DNA of 64,000 nucleotides, taken from positions 2,929,001-2,993,000 of the forward strand of contig NZ_JAFIMU010000007.1 of NCBI RefSeq assembly GCF_017302985.1, read 5' to 3'. The notes beneath the pieces are model-generated. The model was not told the origin of the DNA, made no database searches, and worked only from the letters and a program-made list of their open reading frames with translations. Shown here in pieces: positions 29,023-36,980 of this stretch. This stretch comes from Corallococcus macrosporus. Lineage in GTDB: Bacteria > Myxococcota > Myxococcia > Myxococcales > Myxococcaceae. The stretch's first letter is position 1, and each line of letters starts with the position of its first letter. Position numbers and translations under genes: made by a program.

Positions 29023-29896
29023 CGCCATCCTCCACGACCCATTGAGGGTCCTGCGCAAGCGTCTGAGCGACTTCGTCACCCGTACGCCCTTGCCCTGGCA
29101 CGGCGCGATGCGGACGCTCCTGGACGTCTTCCGGCAACATGAATGGCAGGTCTTCGTCTTCGGAGGCACGCTGCGGGACCTGCTGGCCGTGTCGGCGACG
29201 GCGGCTCCCCGGGACGTCGACCTGGTCGTGGCGGGAGCGACGGGGGATGCGCTCCGGGAGGCTTTCTCCCGGGAGTTGATCCGGATCAACCGGTTCGGAG
29301 GGTTGCGGCTCCAGGTCCAGAAGCTCCCGGTGGACATCTGGACCCTGGAGTCGACCTGGGCCTTCCAGCAGAAACTGGTGCCCGGCGGGGACTTCGCGCA
29401 TCTGCCCCAGACGACCTTCCTCAATGTGGAAGCCGTGGCCGCGGAGCTGGATACCCGGAAGGGTCGTGCGCGACGGGTCTACGGAGAAACCTTCTTCCGT
29501 GCGGTGCGCGAGCAGGTGCTCGAAATCAACCTGGAGGAGAACCCCTACGCGGGCCTCTGTGTGGTCCGGTCCCTGCTCACGGCACGGAAGCTCCAGTACG
29601 CGCTGGGACCCCGGCTCGGGCGTTACATCGCCCATCATGGGGCCCGCATTGACGCTGCGGAGCTCGAAGCCGTTCAGCTCTCTCACTACGGGTGCGTTCG
29701 GCTGGACCGGAACCAGTTGATGCAGCTCATCCGCGTCGTGAGTGGGAAGGCGGGGGCCACGCGCCCGAGGCCCATCGAACTTCCCCGGGCGCGTCAGCTT
29801 GAATGGACGCCGCCGCGTCCCCAGCAGTTCGACTGGTACTCCCGGGGGTGGAGGTCCATCTCCCGGGAGGACGCCGTCTGGAAAAGCACCGGCTGA
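29000..29896 (+). CDS. Nucleotidyltransferase of the CCA-adding/poly(A) polymerase type, coupled to dGTPase
   Basis: 298 residues. The nucleotidyltransferase core is recognisable: GG at 55-56 in FGGTLRDLL, the metal-binding pair Asp72/Asp74 in RDVDLVV, and a probable third carboxylate Asp112 in LPVDIWTLE. NPYAGLCVVRSLLTARKLQY resembles the helical neck of CCA/PAP enzymes. It is shorter than housekeeping CCA enzymes (about 400 residues), lacks their long C-terminal body and has no HD domain of its own, while an HD enzyme is encoded just upstream. The ATG at 29000 lies within dgt (23-bp overlap), implying coupled translation. Substrate unknown; it may add nucleotides to an RNA or a protein. It shares the atypical composition of dgt. 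Confidence 0.8.
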   Translation: MSSSPTDSAILHDPLRVLRKRLSDFVTRTPLPWHGAMRTLLDVFRQHEWQVFVFGGTLRDLLAVSATAAPRDVDLVVAGATGDALREAFSRELIRINRFGGLRLQVQKLPVDIWTLESTWAFQQKLVPGGDFAHLPQTTFLNVEAVAAELDTRKGRARRVYGETFFRAVREQVLEINLEENPYAGLCVVRSLLTARKLQYALGPRLGRYIAHHGARIDAAELEAVQLSHYGCVRLDRNQLMQLIRVVSGKAGATRPRPIELPRARQLEWTPPRPQQFDWYSRGWRSISREDAVWKSTG

Positions 29897-29925
29897 CCCT
29901 TCTGCAGGAACGGTGCGGGCGCGCG

Positions 29926-30294
29926 TCAGACGGCGCCGGGGCGGCAGCTCACCTCCACGAGGATGCCGCCCGGGGCCCGGCAGTAGACGAGGGTGCCCCG
30001 GTTGTTGCGGATGACGTCGGACACCTCCAGGCCGTCCGCCTTCACGCGCTCATGGAAGGCGAGCACGGGGGCCTCGGAGTCCTGGAGGAAGCCGACGTGG
30101 AAGTCCTCGGGGAAGACGTCGGAGTCCTGCTTGCGGCGCTGGAGGACGAGCACGAAGCCCTCCGCCCCGCCGAGGATGGCGATGGCGGGCGAGTCATGGT
30201 TCTTCGCGTGCGACGTGAAGCCGCAGTAGCGCGTGAAGAAGCGGGCGGTGGCCTGGACGTCGGGGACCTGCAGATCAAGGTGATTCAGCTTCAT
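29926..30294 (-). CDS. VOC (glyoxalase/bleomycin-resistance fold) protein
   Basis: 122 residues with the paired beta-alpha-beta-beta-beta pattern of the vicinal oxygen chelate family: MKLNHLDLQVPDVQATARFF opens the first module and VYCRAPGGILVEV closes the second. His4 and the C-terminal Glu are candidate metal ligands. Substrate unknown. The ATG at 30294 has GAGG about 5 nt upstream. A perfect inverted repeat begins 12 bp upstream of the start. It converges with the nucleotidyltransferase gene. Confidence 0.88.
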   Translation of the reverse strand: MKLNHLDLQVPDVQATARFFTRYCGFTSHAKNHDSPAIAILGGAEGFVLVLQRRKQDSDVFPEDFHVGFLQDSEAPVLAFHERVKADGLEVSDVIRNNRGTLVYCRAPGGILVEVSCRPGAV

Positions 30295-30305
30295 GGTGGA
30301 CCTCG

Positions 30306-30327
30306 CGAAGGCACACGAATGCCTTCG
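30306..30327. promoter_or_regulatory. Perfect 8-bp inverted repeat upstream of the VOC gene
   Basis: CGAAGGCA-CACGAA-TGCCTTCG lies 12 bp before the VOC start codon, next to its Shine-Dalgarno. It could be an operator or a 5' leader hairpin affecting translation. Confidence 0.4.
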
Positions 30328-30401
30328 AAGGGCCGTGGGTCCTGAATCCCGAGGGAGACGGACAAGTGCTTCCACCATGGAAGTGACCGGGGCTCACCGA
30401 A

Positions 30402-30424
30402 CCGGTCCGCCGTTTTTCGACCGG
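30402..30424 (-). terminator. Hairpin downstream of the orphan MCP gene
   Basis: CCGGTC and GACCGG pair across an 11-nt loop, 37 bp past the MCP stop. A run of five A/T falls in the loop rather than after the stem, so classification as a terminator is tentative. Confidence 0.3.
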
Positions 30425-30460
30425 GGTGGAGCCTAAGGCAATGGCAGACGGAATGCCAGA

Positions 30461-32245
30461 CTAGGACACGTACCGTTCCGCCAGCTCCGACACCTGCCCC
30501 GTCGCCTGGGCCACCGCCGTCGCCGCCTCCTGCGTGGTGCCCAGTTGCCGCAGCGTCGCGGCCATCAGCTCGTCCATCTCACTGACCGCGCGGAAGAGCT
30601 GATCCACGCCGCCGTGCTGCTGCGCCACTGCCTCGGCGATCTGCCGCACCGCCGCCGCGGACTCGTGCGTGAGCTTGATGAGCTCTCGCAGCCGCTCGCC
30701 GCTCTTGCGCAGCGGCACCAGCGCGGCCTCCACGCCCGCGGAGCTCTTGTCCGCGGTGATGACCGCCTCGCCCGTCGCGGCCTCCATGCCCTCCAGCAGC
30801 CCGCGCACCTGGCCCGTCGCCTTGATGGACTGGTCCGCCAGCTCGCGCATCTGCCGCGCCACCACCGCGAAGCCCCGGCCCTGCTCGCCCGCGCGGCTCG
30901 CCTCGATGGCCGCGTTGATGGCCAGCATGTGTGACTGATCCGCCAGCGACTTCACCACCTCCGACACCCGGCCCACCTCGCGGGCGCGCGTGCCCAGGTC
31001 CACCACCTGCTGGTTCAGCCCGTGCGTCAGCCCCCGGATGTCCGCGAGCCCCTGCTCCGTGCCCGCCAGCGACTCCTCGCCCAGCCGGCCCATCGCCGCG
31101 GAGCGCTCCGCCACCTGCAGCACGCTGCCCGCTCGGGTCGCCGCCAGCTTCGACATCTGCTGGATCTCCTGCGCCGTCGTGCGCGCCTGGTGGATGGCCG
31201 CCGCCTGCCGCGACAGCGTGCGGTTCTGCTGGTCGCTCGCCTCCGTCAGCCGCGTGCCCGCCTTCGCCAGGTGCCCCGCCGACGAGCTCAGCGCCCGGGG
31301 CAGCTCCTGCAACTGCTCATAGAGCAGCCACGTGCGCGCGGACAGGTCGCCCAGCTCATCCGTGGACACCCACTGCGGCGGCGCCGCGCGGCCCTCCACC
31401 AGCGCGTCCAGCGACGCCCCAATCGCCTTCGCGCCCTGCGCCAGCCGGCGCGCCGCCCACGCCGCCGTGAAGATGGCGCCCAGCGCCGCGAACCCGCCCA
31501 GGAACGCCACCGGCAGTGTCAAATCCCTCTGCAACGGCTGGATGCGCGAGCGCACCCGCGCCGCGCCCCGGTACTCGCCGGACAGCTCCAGGTCGTCCGC
31601 CAGCGACGACAGGTTCTTCTCCAGCCGCAGTTGCAACGTCGCGATGCTGGTGATGCAGGTGATCAGCAGCGCGGAGACGACGATGGCCGGCAGGAACCAG
31701 CTCTGCCGCGGCAGGAACAGGCCTTCGCCCGGGGGCCGCTCGTGCGGCGCGCGGCGGAACGCCTCCAGCGTCACCCCCGCCAGCGCCCGCTCGTAGAGCA
31801 TGTACATGATGGGCGCGCTGAAGAGGCCCGCGCTCATCGCCACCGCCACGCCCACCAGGATGACGCGCGGCGGACGGTCCAGCGCCAGGCCAATGGCGCC
31901 GTTGAAGAAGATGCCGCCCAGGAACCAGCCCGACTGCGCCTCCACGAACGTGAGCACGCCCGGCAGCCGCAACAGCCGCCCCAGCCGCTCCGCCGGACTC
32001 GTGTCCTCCCGCAGCGCGTGCCGCAAGAGCGCGCCCACCGCGCCAATGGGCACCACCAGCGCCAGCCCGCCAATCACGATGGGCGTGACGACCCCCAGCA
32101 CGAACCCCACGCTGCTCGCGTCCACATCCAGGAGCTGGATGTCCACGTAGATGGCCGGCGCCACCGCCACCGTGACGACCAGCGTGCGCAGCAACAGCAG
32201 CTTGAAGAGCAGCGCCTGGGTCGTGAGGGGGGAAGGCTGATTCAT
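30461..32245 (-). CDS. Orphan MCP-type receptor with multi-helix membrane module
   Basis: 594 residues. The N-terminal half holds about six hydrophobic segments (for example TLVVTVAVAPAIYV, VTPIVIGGLALVVPIGAVGA, VILVGVAVAMSAGLFSAPIM and FLPAIVVSALLITCITSIA) rather than the usual two, with no large periplasmic domain. A HAMP-like stretch leads to the MCP hairpin with tip [20 protein letters not shown]. It is isolated from any che operon and probably couples to one encoded elsewhere, possibly the reverse operon 5 kb away. An ATG at 32245 is used here; a GTG at 32269 would add eight residues. It may sense membrane state or a hydrophobic ligand (inference). Confidence 0.88.
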   Translation of the reverse strand: MNQPSPLTTQALLFKLLLLRTLVVTVAVAPAIYVDIQLLDVDASSVGFVLGVVTPIVIGGLALVVPIGAVGALLRHALREDTSPAERLGRLLRLPGVLTFVEAQSGWFLGGIFFNGAIGLALDRPPRVILVGVAVAMSAGLFSAPIMYMLYERALAGVTLEAFRRAPHERPPGEGLFLPRQSWFLPAIVVSALLITCITSIATLQLRLEKNLSSLADDLELSGEYRGAARVRSRIQPLQRDLTLPVAFLGGFAALGAIFTAAWAARRLAQGAKAIGASLDALVEGRAAPPQWVSTDELGDLSARTWLLYEQLQELPRALSSSAGHLAKAGTRLTEASDQQNRTLSRQAAAIHQARTTAQEIQQMSKLAATRAGSVLQVAERSAAMGRLGEESLAGTEQGLADIRGLTHGLNQQVVDLGTRAREVGRVSEVVKSLADQSHMLAINAAIEASRAGEQGRGFAVVARQMRELADQSIKATGQVRGLLEGMEAATGEAVITADKSSAGVEAALVPLRKSGERLRELIKLTHESAAAVRQIAEAVAQQHGGVDQLFRAVSEMDELMAATLRQLGTTQEAATAVAQATGQVSELAERYVS

Positions 32246-32557
32246 CGCAGACGGATCCGGGAGGGTCACTCAAGACTGAGGGGGAAGCGGGGACGCGTCA
32301 ATGCAACGTCCTCGACTTGTGAAGAAGACTCCCGGGTCTTCGTGAATAACAGGGACGCAGCAGGTAGGGCGGCCAGGGCGCGTGTCGTTTCCGCGTGCGC
32401 CGCGCGCTGTCCATTACCGGACACTCGGGTCCGTGCCGGACGTGTCACGGCCCTCGCAGGGCGGCCGTGCGGACGAGCCACCGCGACATGCCGCCCGTAT
32501 TGGACGTGCGCACGTTGTCCTCCACAACGATTCACACACCGACGTCAGGAGGACGCC
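32246..32557. other. 312-bp divergent intergenic region
   Basis: Between the orphan MCP (-) and the CsbD gene (+). No gene. CGGAC/GTCCG short inverted repeats occur near 32417-32435. No promoter can be called with confidence. Confidence 0.3.
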
Positions 32558-32764
32558 ATGGGCGAGTGGACTGACAAGGCCAAGGGCAAGGTGAAGGAAA
32601 CCGTGGGCGTTGCGACCGGCGACCGTTCGCTGGAAGCCGAGGGCAAGGCGGACACGGCCAAGGGCAAGGTCAAGGGCGTGGTCGAGGACGTGAAGCACGC
32701 CATCAAGGACGCCGTCGACGGCGACAAGGCCCCGCGCCGCGACGCGGATCCGTACGAGCGCTAG
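32558..32764 (+). CDS. CsbD-family stress protein
   Basis: 68 residues, hydrophilic and Lys/Asp/Ala-rich, with the duplicated CsbD pattern KAKGKVKETVGVATGDRSLE then GKADTAKGKVKG. CsbD proteins accumulate under general stress in many bacteria; their biochemical function is unknown. A strong CAGGAGG lies 7 nt before the ATG and a strong hairpin follows, so it is a monocistronic unit. Confidence 0.93.
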   Translation: MGEWTDKAKGKVKETVGVATGDRSLEAEGKADTAKGKVKGVVEDVKHAIKDAVDGDKAPRRDADPYER

Positions 32765-32790
32765 CGACGTCTCATCGCCGTGAAACCATT

Positions 32791-32825
32791 CGGGCCGCGG
32801 AAGCCAGTGCGCTTCCCGCGGCCCG
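32791..32825. terminator. Strong hairpin between csbD-like gene and convergent small gene
   Basis: CGGGCCGCGGAAGC pairs with GCTTCCCGCGGCCCG (one bulged C) around a 6-nt loop, 26 bp after the CsbD stop. No long T-run on either side; probably a bidirectional terminator. Confidence 0.6.
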
Positions 32826-32847
32826 AGCTGTCTTCAGGGATGCGTGC

Positions 32848-33009
32848 CTACTGCCGCATCTTCTCGCAGGGACACGCCACCTCGAGGAACGTGGTGGATT
32901 TCCCGCTGAGCATCACCCAGAGACAGCGCAACACACAGGCTGTTCCGAACTCCCGGTAGATGAGTCCCAGGTTGGCAACCACCTCACGTCCGGTGATGAC
33001 CCCGCGCAT
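32848..33009 (-). CDS. Small hypothetical protein (53 residues)
   Basis: A short frame from an ATG with AAGGGAG about 9 nt upstream. It encodes a compact mixed protein: MRGVITGREVVANLGLIYRE, then a hydrophobic Cys-containing stretch around TACVLRCLWVMLSGK, and a CPC motif near the end. It does not have the Arg/Pro/Ala-biased composition of shadow frames, and its base composition is less GC-rich than its surroundings. Family not recognised. It ends against the shared hairpin at 32791-32825. Possibly a small membrane-associated or regulatory protein; confidence is moderate. Confidence 0.5.
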   Translation of the reverse strand: MRGVITGREVVANLGLIYREFGTACVLRCLWVMLSGKSTTFLEVACPCEKMRQ

Positions 33010-33524
33010 GTCCCGCTCCCTTGCTTCCTGCCGTCCGACCCGCCGCCCATGACCCCGTGAGGGGCCGGGCACAGGTCTCTGCAAAGGGCTGGCCGAGCCT
33101 CGGAAAGCATCCCCCTCCGCCAGGGTGCTTCAGTGAACGTCCCAAGCGCTTGAATCCACGGCCCTGAACGTCCGCCTGCCCTGGAGTCCTTGAACGAAGC
33201 GGTGCGGCGCCCTGAAAACGTTACAGCGAGGGGCTTCGACCGGAGGAAGGGCGGCCCGTCCGCACGCCCTGGCCCGCTGTCCTGCCGGGCCGCACCGCTC
33301 GCGTGCACCGCCGCCCTGCGGCGGACGTGGCGTCCCCGTGAAGACGGGTGGCACGAACACCGGCCGCGCTGAATGTATGTCCATGAGGGCCCGCGAGAGG
33401 CGGAAAGCCCCCGATGCCGTGCGTCGGATGTTTCAGCCCGGATGCGTGAGCCGCCCTGTCGCCACGCCCCGGAGGCCCGCGCGGAGAGTCCTGGCGGTGA
33501 GGCAGCGGAAGGAAGGGTGTCGAC
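33010..33524. other. 515-bp intergenic region with repeats and a hairpin
   Basis: No gene supported. TGAACG occurs at 33134, 33165 and 33191, the first two as the longer TGAACGTCC 31 bp apart. A perfect hairpin CCGCCGC/GCGGCGG (3-nt loop) sits at 33308-33324. The region must contain the promoters of the divergent 53-residue gene and the Usp gene. Confidence 0.35.
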
Positions 33525-34496
33525 ATGCGACCGAACGTGTCTCCTACAAGGGGTCTGCCCCTGCTCTCCGACGGTCTTCCCCGCGCGCAGCAGCGGGGGC
33601 TGCGGCGGGTGGCGGTGGGGTTGGACTTCTCCCTGCAATCGGAGTTCGCGCTGGCCCGCGCGCTGCGGCTGCCACTGGCGCACGGGGCGGCCTTCAGCGT
33701 GCTGCACGTCAGCCCGCCGCTGGACGGCCACCAGGGCCCGGACGGGACGGTGGCCTGCGAGCGGTGTCTGCGCCGGTCGGTGACGTCCGCGGTGAAGCGG
33801 CTGCGGCAGCGGCCGGACGTGGACGTGCGCGAGGAGCTGCGCGTGGGGGACGCGCCGCACGTGGCGGCGGAGCTGGCCAGGGACCAGGGCGTGGAGGTGC
33901 TGGTGGTGGGCCGCCCCCACCCGGCCTATCCCGTGAAGCCGCTGCCGGAGAGCTCCCTGGTGATGCGGCTGGTGCGGGAGGTGGACGCGTCCGTGCTGGT
34001 GGTGATGCCGCACCCGGGCCGCGTCTACCACCGGCCCCTCGTCGCGGTGAACTTCTCACGCGAGTCCCGCCGCGCGCTGGAGCTGACCCTGCGCCTGTGC
34101 CCGGCCTCGACGCCCATCGAGGTGCTGCACGTGGTGGACCTGCGCGAGGAGGAGGCCGCCCTGCGCCATCAGGACGGCCACCTGACGCAGGAGCTGCGGC
34201 TGCGGCAGGAGCGCGAGGACGCGGCGCGCAAGGCGCTCGGGCGCTTCCTGGCGCCGTACCGCGAGACGGGCCGCGTGATGGAGAGCCGCCTGCGCTTCGG
34301 CGACCCGGCCGAGTGCATCCTCGCGGAGGCCCTGGAGCGCGAATCGGACCTGCTGACCCTGGGCATGTCCTCCGCGAATCCGCCGTCCGCGCTGACCGAA
34401 GGCGTGCTGCGGCGCTCGCCCTGCGACGTGCTCATCTCCCGGCACGCCGCCCCGCCCGCCACCCTGCCGGACGGTGGAGGCGCCCCCGCTTCCTGA
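33525..34496 (+). CDS. Tandem universal stress protein
   Basis: 323 residues with two UspA-type alpha/beta domains, about 27-160 (RRVAVGLDFS ... VLVVMPHPG) and about 165-308 (RPLVAVNFSRESRRALEL ... CDVLISRHA). The nucleotide-binding G-x2-G-x9-G pattern is degraded in both domains, so ATP binding is doubtful. A CERC motif lies in the first domain. The start ATG follows a GGAAGGG Shine-Dalgarno. The ABC exporter starts 37 bp downstream, probably in the same transcript. Confidence 0.9.
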   Translation: MRPNVSPTRGLPLLSDGLPRAQQRGLRRVAVGLDFSLQSEFALARALRLPLAHGAAFSVLHVSPPLDGHQGPDGTVACERCLRRSVTSAVKRLRQRPDVDVREELRVGDAPHVAAELARDQGVEVLVVGRPHPAYPVKPLPESSLVMRLVREVDASVLVVMPHPGRVYHRPLVAVNFSRESRRALELTLRLCPASTPIEVLHVVDLREEEAALRHQDGHLTQELRLRQEREDAARKALGRFLAPYRETGRVMESRLRFGDPAECILAEALERESDLLTLGMSSANPPSALTEGVLRRSPCDVLISRHAAPPATLPDGGGAPAS

Positions 34497-34533
34497 AAGC
34501 GGGGAAGTCCAGCGCGGCGGCCGTCGCGGCGTT

Positions 34534-36399
34534 ATGAGGGGCGGCACCTTGCCACCTCCCACGCCGTCGACACCGCCTTCGCTTCGCGCCCGCCTGAAGA
34601 ACGCGGGCGTCCTCTTCAAGCAACTGCCGGGCACCTTCCGCCTCTTCTGGCGGGCGAGCCCCCGGGGCGCGGTGGTGCTGGGCGTGCTCACCCTGGTGGC
34701 GGCGGTGCTGCCGGCGGGCATCGCGTGGGTGGGCAAGCTCATCGTGGACACGGTGGTGGCCGCGGCGAAGGGCGACGCGGCGGCGCACTCGCGCGTGCTG
34801 GGGCTCGTCGCCACGGAGTTCGCGCTGATGATCGCCTCCGCGGTGGTGGACCGCGGGCTCACGCTCACGAAGGACCTGTTGCGCGCGCACCTGGGCAACC
34901 TGCTCAACGAGCGCATCCTCCAGAAGGCGCTGGAGCTGGAGCTGCAGCACTTCGAGGACTCGGATACCTACGACAAGATGCAGAACGCGCGGCGCGAGGC
35001 GAACGCGCGGCCGCTGTCGCTGGTGATGCAGGCGTTCAGCATCGTGCGCAACGTCATCACCCTGTCCACCTACGCGGTGCTGCTCGTGGCGCTGTCGCCG
35101 TGGAGCGTGGCGGTGCTGCTGCTCGCGTCCATCCCCGCGTTCATCGCGGAGGCGCGCCTGGCGGCGGAGGGCTTCCGGCTGTACTCGTGGCGGGCGCCGG
35201 AGGGCCGCAAGCTCAACTACCTGGAGTGGATCCTCACGCGCGACAGCACCGTGAAGGAGGTGAAGCTCTTCGGGTTGGGGCCGCTGGTGCTGGGCCGCTA
35301 CCGCACGCTGTTCCAGAAGTTCTTCGCGGAGGACCGCGCCCTCGCGCGCAAGCGCATGGTGTGGGGCCTGGGGCTGGGCCTGCTGTCGCTGGCGGCCTTC
35401 TACGGCTGCTACCTCTTCGTCGCGAGCAAGGCCGCGTCCGGCGGCATCTCCGTGGGCGACATGGTGCTGTACCTGGCCGTGTTCCGGCAGGGGCAGGCCG
35501 CTTTCCAGGGCATCCTCACCAGCGTGGGCTCCATGTACGAGGACGCGCTCTTCATGAGCAACCTCTTCGCCTACCTGGACATCCCCACGGTGGCGAGCAC
35601 GCCCAAGGCCCTGCCCACCGTCAGCCCACCGCGCGGGCGCACCAACGCCATCGAGTTGCGCGACGTGTCCTTCCGCTACGCGGGCAAGGACGCGTGGGCG
35701 CTGCGCAACGTGTCGCTCACGCTCAAGCCCGGCCAGAAGCTGGCGCTGGTGGGGGAGAACGGCGCGGGCAAGAGCACGCTGGTGAAGCTGCTGCTGCGCA
35801 TGTACGAGCCCACGGAAGGGCAGATTTTCTACGGCGGCGTGGACACGGCGCGGATGGACGCGGACGACCTGCGCAGCCGCTTCGGGGCGGTGTTCCAGGA
35901 CTTCGTGCGCTACCAGTTCAGCGTGGCGGAGAACATCGGCCTGGGCCACGTGCCCGCGCTGGAGGACCGGCCCGCCATCGAGCGCGCGGCGGAGCAGGGC
36001 GGAGCCAACTCCGTCATCGCGGCGCTGCCGTCCCAGTACGACACGATGCTGGGCGGCTGGTTCGAGAAGGGCCAGGAGCTGTCCAGCGGCCAGTGGCAGA
36101 AGCTGGCCGTGTCACGCGCCTTCATGCGCGACGACGCGGAGGTGCTCATCCTGGACGAGCCCACGGCCAGCATCGACGCGGAGGCGGAGCACGCCCTCTT
36201 CGAGCGCTTCCAGGCCTTGGCCGCGGACCGCATCGCCATCGTGATCTCGCACCGCTTCTCCACGGTGCGCATGGCGGATCAGATCGCCGTGCTCCACAAC
36301 GGGACGGTGCAGGAGCTGGGCAGCCACGACGAGCTGATGGCGCTCGACGGGCGGTACGCGCACCTGTTCCGGCTGCAGGCGCGCGGCTACCGGGACTGA
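34534..36399 (+). CDS. ABC exporter, fused permease and ATPase half-transporter
   Basis: 621 residues: an N-terminal six-helix ABC membrane domain (about 25-330) and a C-terminal nucleotide-binding domain (about 365-615). The latter has Walker A GENGAGKST, signature LSSGQWQKLAV, Walker B VLILDEPTAS and H-loop ISHRFSTVR. A homodimeric exporter of the MsbA/lantibiotic-transporter type is likely; cargo unknown. I use the ATG at 34534, since an upstream GTG at 34474 would overlap the Usp gene and add only a Gly/Arg-rich lead. Confidence 0.92.
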   Translation: MRGGTLPPPTPSTPPSLRARLKNAGVLFKQLPGTFRLFWRASPRGAVVLGVLTLVAAVLPAGIAWVGKLIVDTVVAAAKGDAAAHSRVLGLVATEFALMIASAVVDRGLTLTKDLLRAHLGNLLNERILQKALELELQHFEDSDTYDKMQNARREANARPLSLVMQAFSIVRNVITLSTYAVLLVALSPWSVAVLLLASIPAFIAEARLAAEGFRLYSWRAPEGRKLNYLEWILTRDSTVKEVKLFGLGPLVLGRYRTLFQKFFAEDRALARKRMVWGLGLGLLSLAAFYGCYLFVASKAASGGISVGDMVLYLAVFRQGQAAFQGILTSVGSMYEDALFMSNLFAYLDIPTVASTPKALPTVSPPRGRTNAIELRDVSFRYAGKDAWALRNVSLTLKPGQKLALVGENGAGKSTLVKLLLRMYEPTEGQIFYGGVDTARMDADDLRSRFGAVFQDFVRYQFSVAENIGLGHVPALEDRPAIERAAEQGGANSVIAALPSQYDTMLGGWFEKGQELSSGQWQKLAVSRAFMRDDAEVLILDEPTASIDAEAEHALFERFQALAADRIAIVISHRFSTVRMADQIAVLHNGTVQELGSHDELMALDGRYAHLFRLQARGYRD

Positions 36400-36408
36400 G
36401 TGGGCGGC

Positions 36409-36768
36409 TCAGGCCTGCGCCTTGGCGCCGCCGGGCAGGTGGTCCCGGATGACGCCCAGGAAGTACGGCTTGCCGTAGTACTGGCTCATCTTCCCCAGCA
36501 GCTTCCCGTTGCGGAACAAGAGGAAGGTGGGGATGCCGAACAGGCCGAAGCGCGTGGCCAGGGCCTCGTGCTCGTAGGCGTTGACCTTGACGACGCGCAT
36601 GGGGGCGCCGTCCAGCTCCTTGAGGAGCTCCGGCTCGGCGGCCGCGTAGATGTCGCAGTTCGGGCAGCCGGGGCCCCAGAAGTCCACGACCACCAGCTCG
36701 TCGCGGGGTTCCATGACGAGCGCGTCGAAGGTCTCGGGGGTCGCCTCGAGGCTTACGGGATGGGCCAT
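36409..36768 (-). CDS. Thioredoxin-family protein
   Basis: 119 residues with the thioredoxin fold: VVVDFWGPGCPNCD carries the redox-active CPNC in the place of canonical CGPC, and the cis-proline motif is FGIPTFLLFRNGK. No signal peptide, so cytoplasmic disulphide reduction is expected. It converges with the ABC exporter gene 9 bp away. Confidence 0.95.
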   Translation of the reverse strand: MAHPVSLEATPETFDALVMEPRDELVVVDFWGPGCPNCDIYAAAEPELLKELDGAPMRVVKVNAYEHEALATRFGLFGIPTFLLFRNGKLLGKMSQYYGKPYFLGVIRDHLPGGAKAQA

Positions 36769-36980
36769 GGCGTCTTCCTAACGCCCCGGGGAGCGGGCTT
36801 CCATCCGGGTTGCCAGCCCCAGGGGCAGGCGGGCAGGGGGGATGGAGGGGGCGGGCGTGTCAGGTTGTCCAGGTATGTCTACAGGCGTCGGGTGGACGAA
36901 ACCCGACATGCACACTGCGCACGGGGGCTCAGGCGCCGTAAGGTGCGAGCCCTGGTGGCTGTCGATGTCGTGGAGGGGTC

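Noticed and set aside
33355-33370. TGGCACG-like sequence before the Usp gene
   Set aside because: No TTGC at the -12 position; a chance match to half of a sigma-54 promoter.
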